A DNA stretch of 64,000 bases. It comes from UBA5069 sp963773745. GTDB lineage: Bacteria > Chloroflexota > Anaerolineae > Caldilineales > Caldilineaceae. This document shows positions 8,445-17,423 of the stretch, in pieces. Position 1 is the stretch's first letter. Each line of letters starts with the position of its first letter. The DNA lies in NCBI GenBank assembly GCA_963773745.1, contig CAVZCL010000005.1, positions 682,001 to 746,000 of the forward strand. Reading direction: 5' to 3'. Position numbers and translations under genes: made by a program. Below the pieces are notes generated by a model that saw only the letters and a list, made by a program, of their open reading frames with translations, made no database searches and was not told the origin of the DNA.

Positions 8445-10325
8445 CTACTTGACCCACACTGGGTCATATTCGGGCCAGGGCACATTACTGATGTTGCGCG
8501 GGTTGCGCCCGTTACGCTCCATCACCCAAACCGCCAGTGTGCCCTCGCGGTTGCTCATGAAGGCAATGCGCGTGCTGTCCGGAGACCAGGAGGGATGCTT
8601 CTCCCACTCCCAGGGGTTGCGCACCAATGATTCCTGCGTCGCGCCGTCGGGCGAAATAACCCAGATGTCGTCGCTCTCATTCGCCTGCGTGACGTAGGCG
8701 ACCAGGCTGCCGTCAGGCGACCAGACAGGATCGTAGGCGATCTTGCTGTGGCGCGTCAGCGGGCGCGGCGGGAAGGTGACGTCGAAGGTCTTGGCCAATA
8801 ACACCTGGGCGCGCTTGTCCACATCACCTACCTGTACCCGGTATTGGCCGTCGGGCGAAAGTCGTTCGGTCTCGCGATAGGCATCGACGGCCCGGTCATA
8901 CATCTCAAACGGGCCCAGGTACTCGCGGCCGCCGCCGTCGCTGTCCATCACCCAGTAGCCCGGCTGCTCGACGTTGTCCGACTTGAAGATGATCCGCCCC
9001 TGGAATGCAAGCATGGGGCGTGGCGTCGGCGTGGGCGTCGGTGTAGCCGACGGCGCCGGCGACGCCGGCGGCAGCGTCGGCGCCGGTGTGGGCGTGGGCG
9101 TCAGTAGCGGCTGGATCTCGGCCATGCGCCCGCGCGCGATCACCGTGTCGCTGATCGGCAGTTCGGCGGCCAGCCGGTATTGATCGTAGGCCTTGTAGAG
9201 ATCGTTGTTGCTGCGGTAGAGGTCGCCGTTGTTGATGTACGCCTGATAGAGCAGAGGGGGCACGGCGGCGCCCAGATAATTGGGGCGCTGACTGAAGAGC
9301 GCCTGCAGTCGCTCCACTGCCTGCGGCCAGTCCGACCGCTGGTAGGCATTGCTGCCCGTCATGTAGTCAGTAGCCAGCCGCTGGTCGACGCTCGCCTCAG
9401 GATCGCTGGGGCGCTGGCGCAGGGCGGCGTTGAAACGATCCAGCGCCACCGGCACCAGCGCCGGATCGGGCGGGTTCAATTCGATCAGCCCGCGCCCAAG
9501 TTCAAGGTTCAACTGGTAGAGCGTATCCTTGATCTCTGCGGCGCGATAGGTGGTGCTGACGCTCTGAATCTCGCTGTAGGTGGCCACAGCAATATCCTTG
9601 TAGCCCAGATAAATCTGCGTCTGGGCCTGCTCGTACAGCGTTTCGAGTTGCTGGAACTTTCTCACCTCGAGAATGAGCGAGTTGACGTTCTTGTAGTTCG
9701 GCGCCACCATTTGCAGCGCGCCGAAGCCCTTGAGTGCGCCTGCGTAATCATCCTGGACGAAGAGCCGCTGCGCTGCCTCGTACTGGCGCGCCAGATCGCG
9801 CTGCTGCGCCACCGCGACCAGCCCCTCCTGCGCCGCCGTCGAGGCGGGGGCGAGGCCCAGCAGTTCGTTGAAGAGTTGCTCGGCTTCGTCGAACTTCTCG
9901 CCGGCCAGCGCTGCGCGCGCCTGATCCAGCAATTCGGCCTGCTGCGTCAGGCCGGCAGTCTCCGCCATGAGCGGAAACAAGCGCTCCCGCATCACAGTGG
10001 CGCCCAGCAACAGGACGAACATCACCGTGCCGGCCATGAGGCCGAAGCTGGCCAGTCGCCGCCAGTTCCGCGTCGAACGCTTGGGCTTGACCGTTGCCGT
10101 CGTGCGATCGAAGTCCGCCTTGAAGTGGCACTCGGCCAGCAGCGCCTCCAGAAGGTCGTCACCGGGAAAGCGTTGCTCCACCTGCTGCAGAAGTGCAATC
10201 GCCTGCGCCCAGTCGCCCATTTGCATGGCTGCCTGCGCGTGCTTGAAGGCCGCGTCGGCCCGCACCTGGTCGCGCTGCGCGTAGGGTTCCGGCTGGGATG
10301 CTTCGTGCTGATCGGGTTCGTTCAT
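8445..10325 (-). CDS. TPR and TolB/PD40-repeat membrane protein within the Tad locus
   Basis: Intact 626-aa protein with an unusual architecture. Residues 1-85 are a cytoplasmic region with a TPR-like motif (AMQMGDWAQAIALLQQVEQR). A single transmembrane helix follows near 95-112 (FGLMAGTVMFVLLLGATV), then about 280 residues of further TPR-like helical repeats. A Pro/Thr-rich linker (TPTPAPTLPPASPAP) leads to a C-terminal PD40/TolB-like propeller segment with WSPDGSLVAYV and WSPDSTRIAFMSNREG. It lies between tadC (3 bp away) and cpaF, so it is cotranscribed with the pilus machinery. In the absence of a secretin or TadD it may be a surface scaffold or assembly factor; that role is inference. 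Confidence 0.85.
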   Translation of the reverse strand: MNEPDQHEASQPEPYAQRDQVRADAAFKHAQAAMQMGDWAQAIALLQQVEQRFPGDDLLEALLAECHFKADFDRTTATVKPKRSTRNWRRLASFGLMAGTVMFVLLLGATVMRERLFPLMAETAGLTQQAELLDQARAALAGEKFDEAEQLFNELLGLAPASTAAQEGLVAVAQQRDLARQYEAAQRLFVQDDYAGALKGFGALQMVAPNYKNVNSLILEVRKFQQLETLYEQAQTQIYLGYKDIAVATYSEIQSVSTTYRAAEIKDTLYQLNLELGRGLIELNPPDPALVPVALDRFNAALRQRPSDPEASVDQRLATDYMTGSNAYQRSDWPQAVERLQALFSQRPNYLGAAVPPLLYQAYINNGDLYRSNNDLYKAYDQYRLAAELPISDTVIARGRMAEIQPLLTPTPTPAPTLPPASPAPSATPTPTPTPRPMLAFQGRIIFKSDNVEQPGYWVMDSDGGGREYLGPFEMYDRAVDAYRETERLSPDGQYRVQVGDVDKRAQVLLAKTFDVTFPPRPLTRHSKIAYDPVWSPDGSLVAYVTQANESDDIWVISPDGATQESLVRNPWEWEKHPSWSPDSTRIAFMSNREGTLAVWVMERNGRNPRNISNVPWPEYDPVWVK

Positions 10326-10328
10326 GGC

Positions 10329-11282
10329 CTAGCCACCTCCCGCGGCGCTCAACGTCTCCATAATGCGCGGGATCGCCGGGCCCAGAACGACAATGAAGAG
10401 CGAGGGCAGGATGAAAATGGCGACAACAACAGTGATCTTGACGCTGGCCTGGCGCGCCTTCTCCTCGGCCATCTGCTTGCGCTTGACGCGCATCTGCTCG
10501 GCCTGCGAGTGCAGCACGTTGGCGATGCTGACGCCCAACTGGCTAGACTGGATCAAGATCGCAACGAAGGTGGTCAGGTCGGGTACGCTCGTGCGTGTGG
10601 CCACGCGCCGCAGCGCCTCGTTGCGCGGCACGCCCAGCCGCATTTCGGAGACGGCCTGGCGCAACTCGCGTGCTGAGGGCGTTGTCCCACTGCTCGCCCA
10701 CACGCAGCAGGGCCGACTCGAAGGCAAGGCCCGCCTCGACGCCGATGGTCAGCATGTCGAGCGCATCGGGCAGCGCGCGCTGGATCTCGGTTTGGCGGCT
10801 GCGCGCCTTGCGCCGCAGCCAGAAGGTGGGCAGCATCATAGCCGGCCACGAGGCCAATGGCCAGATTGCGCAGCAGCAGCCAGCCTTCAACCCCGCTGCG
10901 CCGCGCCAGCATCCAGCCCAGCAAGCGGGAGCCCCACCGCCAAGCAGCAAGCGCAGGCCCAGTGAAATCGAGCCCCGACAGGCCGCCGGGCCGCCCGGCC
11001 TTGATCAGCAGGTCCTCGGTCTTGGCAAGGTTGCGCTGCGGCAACAATCCGCCGGCCACAGCCCAGCACGCGGCGCATAATCGGCCCCATCGCGCGCTGC
11101 GCAAAGGGACGCTGCATCTCGATCACCTCGACGATATCGGCGCGGTCGAGGTATTGATCCAGCCGTTCGTCTACGGCCTGTACATTGCGGCGCGAGGGGG
11201 CCAGGCCCATCCACATGGCCACGATGGCAAGCGCCACCAGGAAGCCCACAAGCACCGGAAGTCCAGCCAACGCGCTGCCCAT
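10329..11282 (-). CDS. tadC: Tad inner-membrane platform protein TadC (several frameshifts)
   Basis: T2SSF-family platform protein. Pieces of one protein lie in successive frames. The N-terminus MGSALAGLPVLVGFLVALAI reads to about 11070, LLPQRNLAKTEDLLIKAGRP and LARRSGVEGWLLLRNLAIGL follow, then EIQRALPDALDMLTIGVEAG, the T2SSF hallmark. The C-terminus is LRQAVSEMRLG to the helix VVVAIFILPSLFIVVLGPAI. Three net +1 steps (near 11060, 10830 and 10680) are needed. All conserved parts are present and in order, so sequence error is more likely than decay. It starts 2 bp after the tadB stop. Confidence 0.88.
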
Positions 11283-11284
11283 CG

Positions 11285-12224
11285 CTAAACCTCGATATCG
11301 AGAATACGCTGCATGATCACGTAGGCGACAACCATCATGACGACCGCGGCCATGGGCATGAAGCGCGCCCAGCCCGGCTCAAAAAATGGGGCAAAGAAGC
11401 CTGGTTGCATGAGTAAAGAACATACGGCCAGGCCGACGGGCAGAAAGGAGAGGATGGTGCCCGTCAATCGCTGCTGCGCCGTGAGCGAGCGCACCTCGCG
11501 CAGGATGCGGATGCGTTCGCGGATCGTGTCGGCAATGTTGGCCAGCACCGTGCTCAGGTTGCCGCCGACCTCATACTGGATGTTGATGGCGGTCACAAGC
11601 AGGTCAATGTCGTCGCTGCCGATGCGCTTGGCCATGTCGTCGAGCGCGCGCGGCAGCGAGACGCCCAATTCGGTGGCGCGCACGATGCGTGCGTACTCCG
11701 TCGCCGATGGCTGCGGCCCCTCATGCGCCACGGCGTCAATCGCCTGCGCCAGCCCATAGCCGGCCTTGAGCGCGCCCAGGACCAGCGTCAGCACCTCGGG
11801 CAGCTGATCCACAATCGCGCGCTTGCGTTTGCCGCGTGCCCGCATGCGCCCACAGGAATGGGAAGAGCCGGCGAAGAGCAGCCCCAGAACCGACGCCGGC
11901 CAGCATGTTGATGCGCCAGGCCCCCAGCACAAAGCCCAGCGCCGCCACCCCCGCCACAATCAGCACAAACTCGGCGGCCGTCAGCGGCAGGTCGGCCTGC
12001 GCCAGCAACTGGCCCACGCGGTCGCCCGTCTTTGATCCCTTGAGGTGCTGCGCCAGCCAGTTCGCACGCTGGACCATGGGCGGCGCCGGCGTTGCCGCCA
12101 CGGCCGCATTGCCGTAGCTATCCATGCGCGTGGTGACTTCGTCGGGGCGCACCGCCAGCCGGTAGACAGCTACGAAGATCATGAGCACCGCCAGGGCTGC
12201 CAGCAATCCTATAATGGGCGCCAT
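11285..12224 (-). CDS. tadB: Tad inner-membrane platform protein TadB (one frameshift)
   Basis: T2SSF-family partner of TadC. MAPIIGLLAALAVLMIFVAV is the first membrane segment, then a cytoplasmic stretch with AQADLPLTAAEFVLIVAG; one +1 step near 11850 leads to KRKRAIVDQLPEVLTLVLGA, the characteristic DQLPEVL segment, then TELGVSLPRALDDMAKRIGS and the terminal helices. ATG 12224 has a TAAGGAG ribosome site 9 bp upstream. The 185-bp space before it, after cpaE, contains imperfect repeats of a cgcagaggcgcagagg type and no gene. Confidence 0.9.
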
Positions 12225-12409
12225 GCGTGCGGTCTCCTTAAAGTGATGCCGACGTAAAAACAGCTTCTTGACGCAGAGGCGCAGAGGAACGCCAGGATAC
12301 GCCAGGAACAGCACCATCTCAGGCAATGCTCGCTGTTGTTTTTCCTTTGCGCTCTCCGCGCTTTTGCTCGAAGTATCTTTTCCGGCTTGGGGGCTTCATA
12401 GCGGTATCC

Positions 12410-13626
12410 CTAGGGTTTTGCCTGCATGGGCCGCCACAGCCGGCGCAGTGTGCCGGCGTGGCCGCCGCCGCGCTGCAGCACCAGTTCGTGCGCAAGCTTG
12501 CGAATGGCCTTGCCCACGGCGCTGCGCTCCTGCGCCATCATCAACGGCACGCCGCGGTTGACGCTCTGGCTCACAAGCGGCTGGTCGTCGGGCACCGTGT
12601 CGTGGATGCGCACGCGCAGCCGCTCCTCGATGTCGCGCCGGCTGATGCCGGCGGCGATTGTAGAGCGATTGAGCACCAGCCAGATCTTCTCCTCAGGATG
12701 GCCATGCGCCTGCAACTGGTCGATCATCAGGCGCGTATTGCGCAACCCCACCATCTCGGGCAGCACGGTCATCACAATATGGTCGGCGCTGTCCAAAAAG
12801 GCAAAGGCCGTCTCGTCCATGGGCAGCCCCAGATCCACCACCACCCAATCAAACATGCGGCGCAGCTGGCTCACAAGCTGCTGGACTTGCGGCAGGGAAA
12901 TTTTGGTCAGTTGGCCGGGGGGCGGGGCCAGCAGCACGCGCAGGCCGGAGGTATGCGTACTGAGAATGCCGTTGATGAGGTCAGGGTCCAGCTGCGCAGC
13001 ACGCGCCAGCAGATGGGTGATGTCGTTGTCATCGCGCAGGTTCATGACGACGTCCAGCGCAGGGGCCGCAAAGTCGGCGTCCACCATGACGACGCCCCGC
13101 CCTGTTTCGCGCTGCAGGGCGATGGAGGTGTTGACGGCGATCATCGTGCGCCCGGTGCCGCCCTTGGGGCCGATAAAGACCACCACGGCGCCACCCGCGC
13201 CGGCAGCGCGCTCGGGCTCGCGCTGCGCCTGCTGGCCGCCCAGGTTGAGCATCTGGTAGATCGTGGCCCAGGTTTCGTCGGGGACAAGCGGCTTGGAGAC
13301 GAAGCCGCGCGCGCCGGCCAGCACCGCCTGACGCGCAGTGGCCATGGCCTGCTCGCCCACGACGGCCAGTACGGCCGTGCCCGGCGCAGTGGCCAGCACC
13401 TGGCGCACAGCGCGCACCAGCCCGCTCGCACCCAGGCCGTCGTCCACCAGCACCACGTGCGGCAGCACCTCCAGCACGCGACGATAGGCAAGCTCGGGCT
13501 GCGCCACCCAAAAGAGCTGGTACGCGCCGCCATAGACTTTGAGCACGGCATCAAACTCGTCACGCACTGCTTCCTGCTCGGCAATCAGCAGCAGGCGCAG
13601 CGTGTCCCCGGTTTCGGCATTGGCAT
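12410..13626 (-). CDS. cpaE: Tad localization ATPase CpaE/TadZ
   Basis: MinD/ParA-like ATPase with an N-terminal receiver-like domain, thought to position the Tad machine. The deviant Walker A GPKGGTGRTMIAVNTS, switch region VVMVDADF and DWVVVDLGLPMDET are visible. The pseudo-receiver part (LRLLLIAEQEAVRDEF and the VVLVDDGLGASG strand) continues upstream of the first in-frame start, a GTG at 13567. The likely start is ATG 13626, preceded by GGAGGGG, which requires a single -1 step at a run of four G near 13605. This is the one clear -1 shift found in the window. Confidence 0.88.
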
Positions 13627-13656
13627 GAGCCGCGTCCCCTCCGCCCCACTCCGGCG

Positions 13657-14489
13657 TTACTGCCCCGGCTCCAACGGCAGGTCATAGCGGTTGTCCATAT
13701 AGTCGGCGTCCACGGCGTCGGTCTCAAAGGGCCGATCGATGCCGGGCGCGCGCAGTACAAAGTCCATGATGCCGCCGGCGTCGATGGCGTACTTGAGCGC
13801 CAGCGCGTCCTGCGGCGCGAGCGTGAGCAGCAGCGCATCCGGCACCGAGAGCGCCGCATCTGTCGCGCCTTCAATGATCGCACCCGTGGCATCCGTGCGC
13901 GGCGGCGTCACGTTGGGCCCCACCAGGCCGGCCACGGCCACATTCTGCAGCACGACGAAGGTCGTCTGTACATCTTCCTCGTCGTTCTGCTGCCCGCCCA
14001 CCATTTTGACCGTGAAGTCGATCGAGGTCAGGATGTCGACGCGGTCGCCGGGCTTGAGCACACGCACGCGGCTCAACGTGTCAAAGGCAGGCAGCGCCAT
14101 GAGGTACTGGTCATCGACCATCATGAGCGCCAGACGACCATCGGGGGAGATGATCGTCGGGTCGAGCAGGCGGTCGGTGAGCAGTACCTCACCCTCAAAG
14201 AGGTCGGCCGTGACAATGCGGCCGATGGCGTCGTCAAGCGCAGTGACAGCGCCCGGCGGCACAGCGACCGGACGGGCATATCAACTGTGCGCACATCGGC
14301 GGCGACCAGTTGCGTGCGCACAGGTACATCGCGCGCGGCGACGACGACGGTGACGAGCGGCCCGCTGGCCGGCCCCTCCTGCGTCTTCTCGACCGTGGCA
14401 CGGTTGATGGCCTGGAAGGCAAGGACGCCGGCGACCAGGGCAAGGAAGAGCCCGGAGACCAGCCAAATGAGCCCGCGGGAGCGGCCCAT
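13657..14489 (-). CDS. cpaB: Flp pilus assembly protein CpaB/RcpC (frameshifted)
   Basis: Membrane-anchored SAF-domain protein. The N-terminal helix LIWLVSGLFLALVAGVLAFQ is followed by VTVVVAARDVPVRTQLVAAD, the SAF start, then after a frame change near 14270 PPGAVTALDDAIGRIVTADL and the RcpC region RVRVLKPGDRVDILTSIDF. The change is net +2 or -1, unlike most others in the window. Start ATG 14489 lies 8 bp after tadE. In organisms with an outer membrane CpaB works with the CpaC secretin; no secretin gene is visible here. Confidence 0.87.
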
Positions 14490-14496
14490 GCGTTTC

Positions 14497-14909
14497 CTAC
14501 TCTCGGTTCATCGTGGCTGAGGTTTGCAGTGTGATCGGGTCGTCGCTGCCCACGGCCATCATCACGATGCGTGTGATGAGCCTCGTGTGTATGTGATCAC
14601 GACCCGCACCTGGCCGGCCGTTGGATTGGTTGCGGTGATTGTCAGGTCGGCGGGGTCCAGGCCTGCAGCATCTGTGAAGTGGCGGGCCACCCCTCGCACG
14701 CACGCGAGGTCGCAGGTGACCGGGACGATCCCGGCGCGTGCGGCCTCGCGTGCGGCGTTGGTGATGGTGCTGTACTGGAAGAAGAGGTAGCCGAACTCCA
14801 TGATGCCCAGCACGAGCAGCAGGAACAGCGGCATGGTGTATGCGTACTCGATCAGGTCCTGGCCAAGGTCACCACCAGGCCCGTGCGCTGCTCGCCTGGA
14901 CATCGTCAC
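14497..14909 (-). CDS. tadE: TadE-like pseudopilin, third copy (frameshifted)
   Basis: LGQDLIEYAYTMPLFLLLVL is the prepilin-type segment and TNAAREAARAG the TadE signature. The frame breaks near 14585 within a cacacac stretch (net +2 or -1); after it LITRIVMMAVGSDDPITLQT supplies the usual TadE C-terminal strand ending in a Met-rich turn. Either GTG 14909 or ATG 14903 could start it. It directly follows flp, so is probably a minor pilin cotranscribed with the major pilin. Confidence 0.8.
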
Positions 14910-15151
14910 AGAGTCCGCCTGACTGCTGGAACATTGGCTCGATCAAGCCGGTTAGTACAGCGTACCAATCGCGGTCTGCGACGCTGTCGAAGAGTGTGCC
15001 TGATACTGCTGTGCCCATGGCCGTAACAGCGCACGACGGCAACAAGAACGATCAAGCCAATGATCAGCGCGTACTCGATAAAGTCCTGGCCTTCATCCTG
15101 GTGCAGGTAGGCGAGCATGTACACATAGAGGGAAGAGAGCGCGTTCAACAT
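14869..15151 (-). CDS. flp: Flp/Fap major pilin (one frameshift)
   Basis: Small type IVb pilin subunit. MLNALSSLYVYMLAYLHQDE is the leader-containing start, cut after the Gly of EGQDFIEYALIIG by the prepilin peptidase; the hydrophobic helix continues VLVAVV and, after removing one C near 15033, AVTAMGTAVSGTLFDSVAD, which is textbook Flp. ATG 15151 has a GGAGG ribosome site at the right distance. Without the repair the frame stops at 14906; with it the frame runs to 14869 and overlaps tadE. It is the first gene of the minus-strand Tad run. Confidence 0.88.
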
Positions 15152-15310
15152 AGGGGGGTGCCTCCAGTTTGGGGTGTGTGGATGGTTGGACGATTCGAAC
15201 GGCAGATGCCGTAATCGACGCTCAACTTCCGGAGTGCCGCCGAGGGTGCGGCGTGCGCTGGGGAAGGGGGGTTGGCGAATGTACACAATAAGTGCCCACC
15301 ACCGAATACG

Positions 15311-15339
15311 ATTCTATACCAACGTTTGCCTTACTTCAA
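15311..15339 (-). promoter_or_regulatory. Predicted promoter of the Tad operon
   Basis: On the minus strand, -35 TTGAAG (15334-15339) and -10 TAGAAT (15311-15316) are separated by exactly 17 bp. The predicted start near 15304 gives a leader of about 150 nt before flp. This is the only good sigma-70-type promoter seen upstream of flp. Confidence 0.55.
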
Positions 15340-15356
15340 CATGACATTTGTCATGT
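15339..15356. promoter_or_regulatory. Perfect 18-bp palindrome abutting the Tad -35 (operator candidate)
   Basis: ACATGACA-TT-TGTCATGT is a perfect palindrome with 8-bp arms and a 2-bp centre. It sits immediately upstream of, and touches, the predicted -35 of the flp/tad promoter, a position used by activators. The size suits a dimeric helix-turn-helix regulator. No regulator gene is next to it. Confidence 0.5.
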
Positions 15357-15734
15357 CTTTTGTCTGCGTAGGGCTCGCGTGCACTGGTCTTCTGCAATGT
15401 CTCTGTTGTGTGTCGCAAGGTGCGCTGCCGTGAGTGAGTTTCCCACCCAGAGACTGAATCGCTGTGAAAGCCGCAATCCTTCGCGCGCTGATGGGCAGTT
15501 TCTTAAATTCGTATGGATTGGTGCGCCAAAGGCCGCAGAACTCCATGCACTTTCCGTGCATGGGGCGCATGCACGCAGTCGCGCGCTTTCAGGCGCTGTA
15601 CGCCAGCCGCCCATTGCGCTGCAACGTCACGCAGTGGGCGGCTGAATTCAACCGCCCCAACCAGGCCGTCATGCAGGCAGCCCCCCGCTACGAAAGTGTC
15701 GTTGCGCCGCAGCGTGGTTCGTGGCGCTTGCGCG
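15357..15734. other. Gene-free stretch between the Tad promoter and the right direct repeat
   Basis: No convincing coding sequence. Short frames on both strands lack family features. It holds a clean hairpin ccatgcac-tttcc-gtgcatgg at 15543-15563. Otherwise nothing was recognised. Confidence 0.5.
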
Positions 15735-16251
15735 CAAAGACCCCGCTTGGAAACCGCGCCTACAGAGGCGCGCCTCTGCTTCGTGTATGGTGCGTGCATT
15801 GCACCAACGCCACAGAGGAGATACGCACTTGAGCCAGATACTTGATGAGGTGCTTGCCGCCAACGCCGCCTACCAGGCCGATTTTGGCGACAAAGCGAGC
15901 TTGTCCGCCCTGCCCGCGCGCCGCTTTGCCATCCTCACCTGCATGGATGCGCGCCTGGACCCCGCCCACTTTGCCGGGCTGCGCGAGGGTGATGCGCATG
16001 TGATTCGCAATGCCGGCGGGCGCGCCAGCGAGGACGCGATTCGCTCGCTCGTGCTCTCGCACAAGCTGCTGGGCACGCAGGCGTGGTTTGTCATTCACCA
16101 CACCGGCTGCGGGCTCATGAGCATTAATGATGAGACGGTGCGCGCGCTGCTTGCCGAGAGCCTGGAGACGGCGGTTGCCGACGAGAATGGCTGGCGCAAC
16201 GTGGCCAGCGGCGGCGGCTCGCGTGCGGGCGAATACATGAATTGGCTCACC
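15735..16251 (+). repeat. 517-bp direct repeat, right copy
   Basis: Pairs with 1993-2509 (about ten mismatches). It includes the ribosome site, start codon and first 141 codons of the intact carbonic anhydrase. Similarity stops upstream at 15735 and downstream at 16251, where the intact gene continues with its own 3' part. Confidence 0.95.
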
Positions 16252-16410
16252 TTCACCAGCCAGACGCAATGCCTGGTGGATGACGTGACGCGCCTGCGCA
16301 CGCACCCTCTGGTGCCGGCCAACCTGCCCATCTACGGCTACATCTATGATGTGAGCAGCGGTGCGCTGATTGAGTCGCCCGAGGCGACGGCCGCGGGCAA
16401 GCCGGCATAG
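15829..16410 (+). CDS. Beta-class carbonic anhydrase, intact copy
   Basis: Catalyses reversible hydration of CO2 to bicarbonate in the cytosol. 193 aa, the size of the small bacterial/archaeal beta enzymes. Zinc ligands are Cys38, His91 and Cys94 (TCMDAR, HHTGCG), with the Asp40-Arg42 catalytic dyad. Starts at TTG 15829, supported by agaggaga 8 bp upstream and by identity with the truncated left copy from this point. The stop is followed at once by a long inverted repeat. This copy probably supplies all activity, as the left one lacks its C-terminus. Confidence 0.92.
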   Translation: MSQILDEVLAANAAYQADFGDKASLSALPARRFAILTCMDARLDPAHFAGLREGDAHVIRNAGGRASEDAIRSLVLSHKLLGTQAWFVIHHTGCGLMSINDETVRALLAESLETAVADENGWRNVASGGGSRAGEYMNWLTFTSQTQCLVDDVTRLRTHPLVPANLPIYGYIYDVSSGALIESPEATAAGKPA

Positions 16411-16561
16411 GCGGGAAAAGCAACAGCGACACAGAGGTCACAGAGGGAACAGAGAAACAGAGAGAAGAAGCAACAGCGAGAATAACTTCTCCTCGCTGTT
16501 GCTTTTTCTCTCTGTTTCTCTGTTCCCTCTGTGACCTCTGTGTCGCTGTTGCTTTTCCCGC
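16411..16561. repeat. 151-bp palindrome, CACAGAG family, exactly between two stop codons
   Basis: Two 69-nt arms with one mismatch (16411-16479 and 16493-16561) and a 13-nt centre. It begins on the base after the carbonic anhydrase stop and ends on the base before the esterase stop. The arm contains gacacagaggtcacagaggg. It could act as a bidirectional terminator or extrude as a cruciform. Confidence 0.95.
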
Positions 16562-17251
16562 TTACACTTCGAGCAGGAGCGAGACCATGGCGCGAATGTA
16601 CGCCATCTCTTCGGCGTTGACCGTGTGCCCCATGCCCGGGTAGATGTCGCGCTTGACCACGGCGCCCATGGCCGTAAAGATGCGCGCGCTGCGATCAATG
16701 CGCTCGGGCGGAATGTGGTCGTCAGCGTCGCCGCTGGCCAAATAGAGGGGCGTGCCCAGCAGGCTGCCGGAATAGGTGCGCGGGCGATCGCCGTTTTCAA
16801 TCAGCGCGCCGCTAAGCCCCACCACACCACCGAAGCGATGGGGAAAACGCGCTGCATACTCCAGCGCCAGGCAGGCCCCTTGCGAGAAGCCCAGCAGCAC
16901 AATGCGTTCGGTGGGAATGCCCACTGTCACCGCCGAGTCAACCGTGTGGCCCACCGCGTGCAGCGCCGAGGTCAGCCACGGCTCGTTCTCGCTGATGGGC
17001 GCAATGAAACGCTGCGGATACCAGGTGTTGCCAGCGGCCTGGGGTGCGAGAAATGCGAGGCGCGCGGCGTAGTCGGCATTGGTGGGCAGCACGTCGCGTG
17101 CCAGCCCCATGATGTCGCGTGCGGTGGAACCGCGGCCATGGAGCATGATGACGAGCGCATGTGCTTTGCCCAGGCGCGCGCCGGCGTGGATTGTGGGTTG
17201 ATCGGCGTGGGGATCCTCAATCGATGGAGCAGCGGACGTGCGCGAAGTCAT
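16562..17251 (-). CDS. Phospholipase/carboxylesterase-type alpha/beta hydrolase
   Basis: Cytosolic serine esterase of the carboxylesterase-2/phospholipase family, 229 aa. Nucleophile elbow GFSQG, acid in YLASGDADDHIP and catalytic histidine in YPGMGHTV are all present, and the oxyanion strand is VIMLHGRGS. ATG 17251 was chosen (MTSRTSAAPS); the frame extends 33 codons upstream but that part is Arg/Pro-rich and unlike the family. It converges on the carbonic anhydrase with only the palindrome between them. Substrate cannot be told from sequence. Confidence 0.9.
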   Translation of the reverse strand: MTSRTSAAPSIEDPHADQPTIHAGARLGKAHALVIMLHGRGSTARDIMGLARDVLPTNADYAARLAFLAPQAAGNTWYPQRFIAPISENEPWLTSALHAVGHTVDSAVTVGIPTERIVLLGFSQGACLALEYAARFPHRFGGVVGLSGALIENGDRPRTYSGSLLGTPLYLASGDADDHIPPERIDRSARIFTAMGAVVKRDIYPGMGHTVNAEEMAYIRAMVSLLLEV

Positions 17252-17423
17252 AGAGCGCCTCGGTCTGGGTGGAGTCAACCGGCGGAGGGGAACGTCACTG
17301 CTATTGTACACCCCTTTGCGCCACAAGGCACGCCATGCAGTGAGACGCAATTTGCGACTGCAGCCACGTGACAGTCCTTCGAAAGTGATGTCGCAATGGA
17401 ATCCACAGCGTGGGTTCTCTGCG

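Noticed and set aside
9180..10676. 498-codon plus-strand frame opposite the TPR-PD40 gene
   Set aside because: Low-complexity antisense shadow with no motif; the minus strand carries a clear TPR/TolB protein.
15331..15570. 79-codon minus-strand frame between flp and the right direct repeat
   Set aside because: It crosses the predicted promoter and operator, has no ribosome site and no similarity I can recognise.
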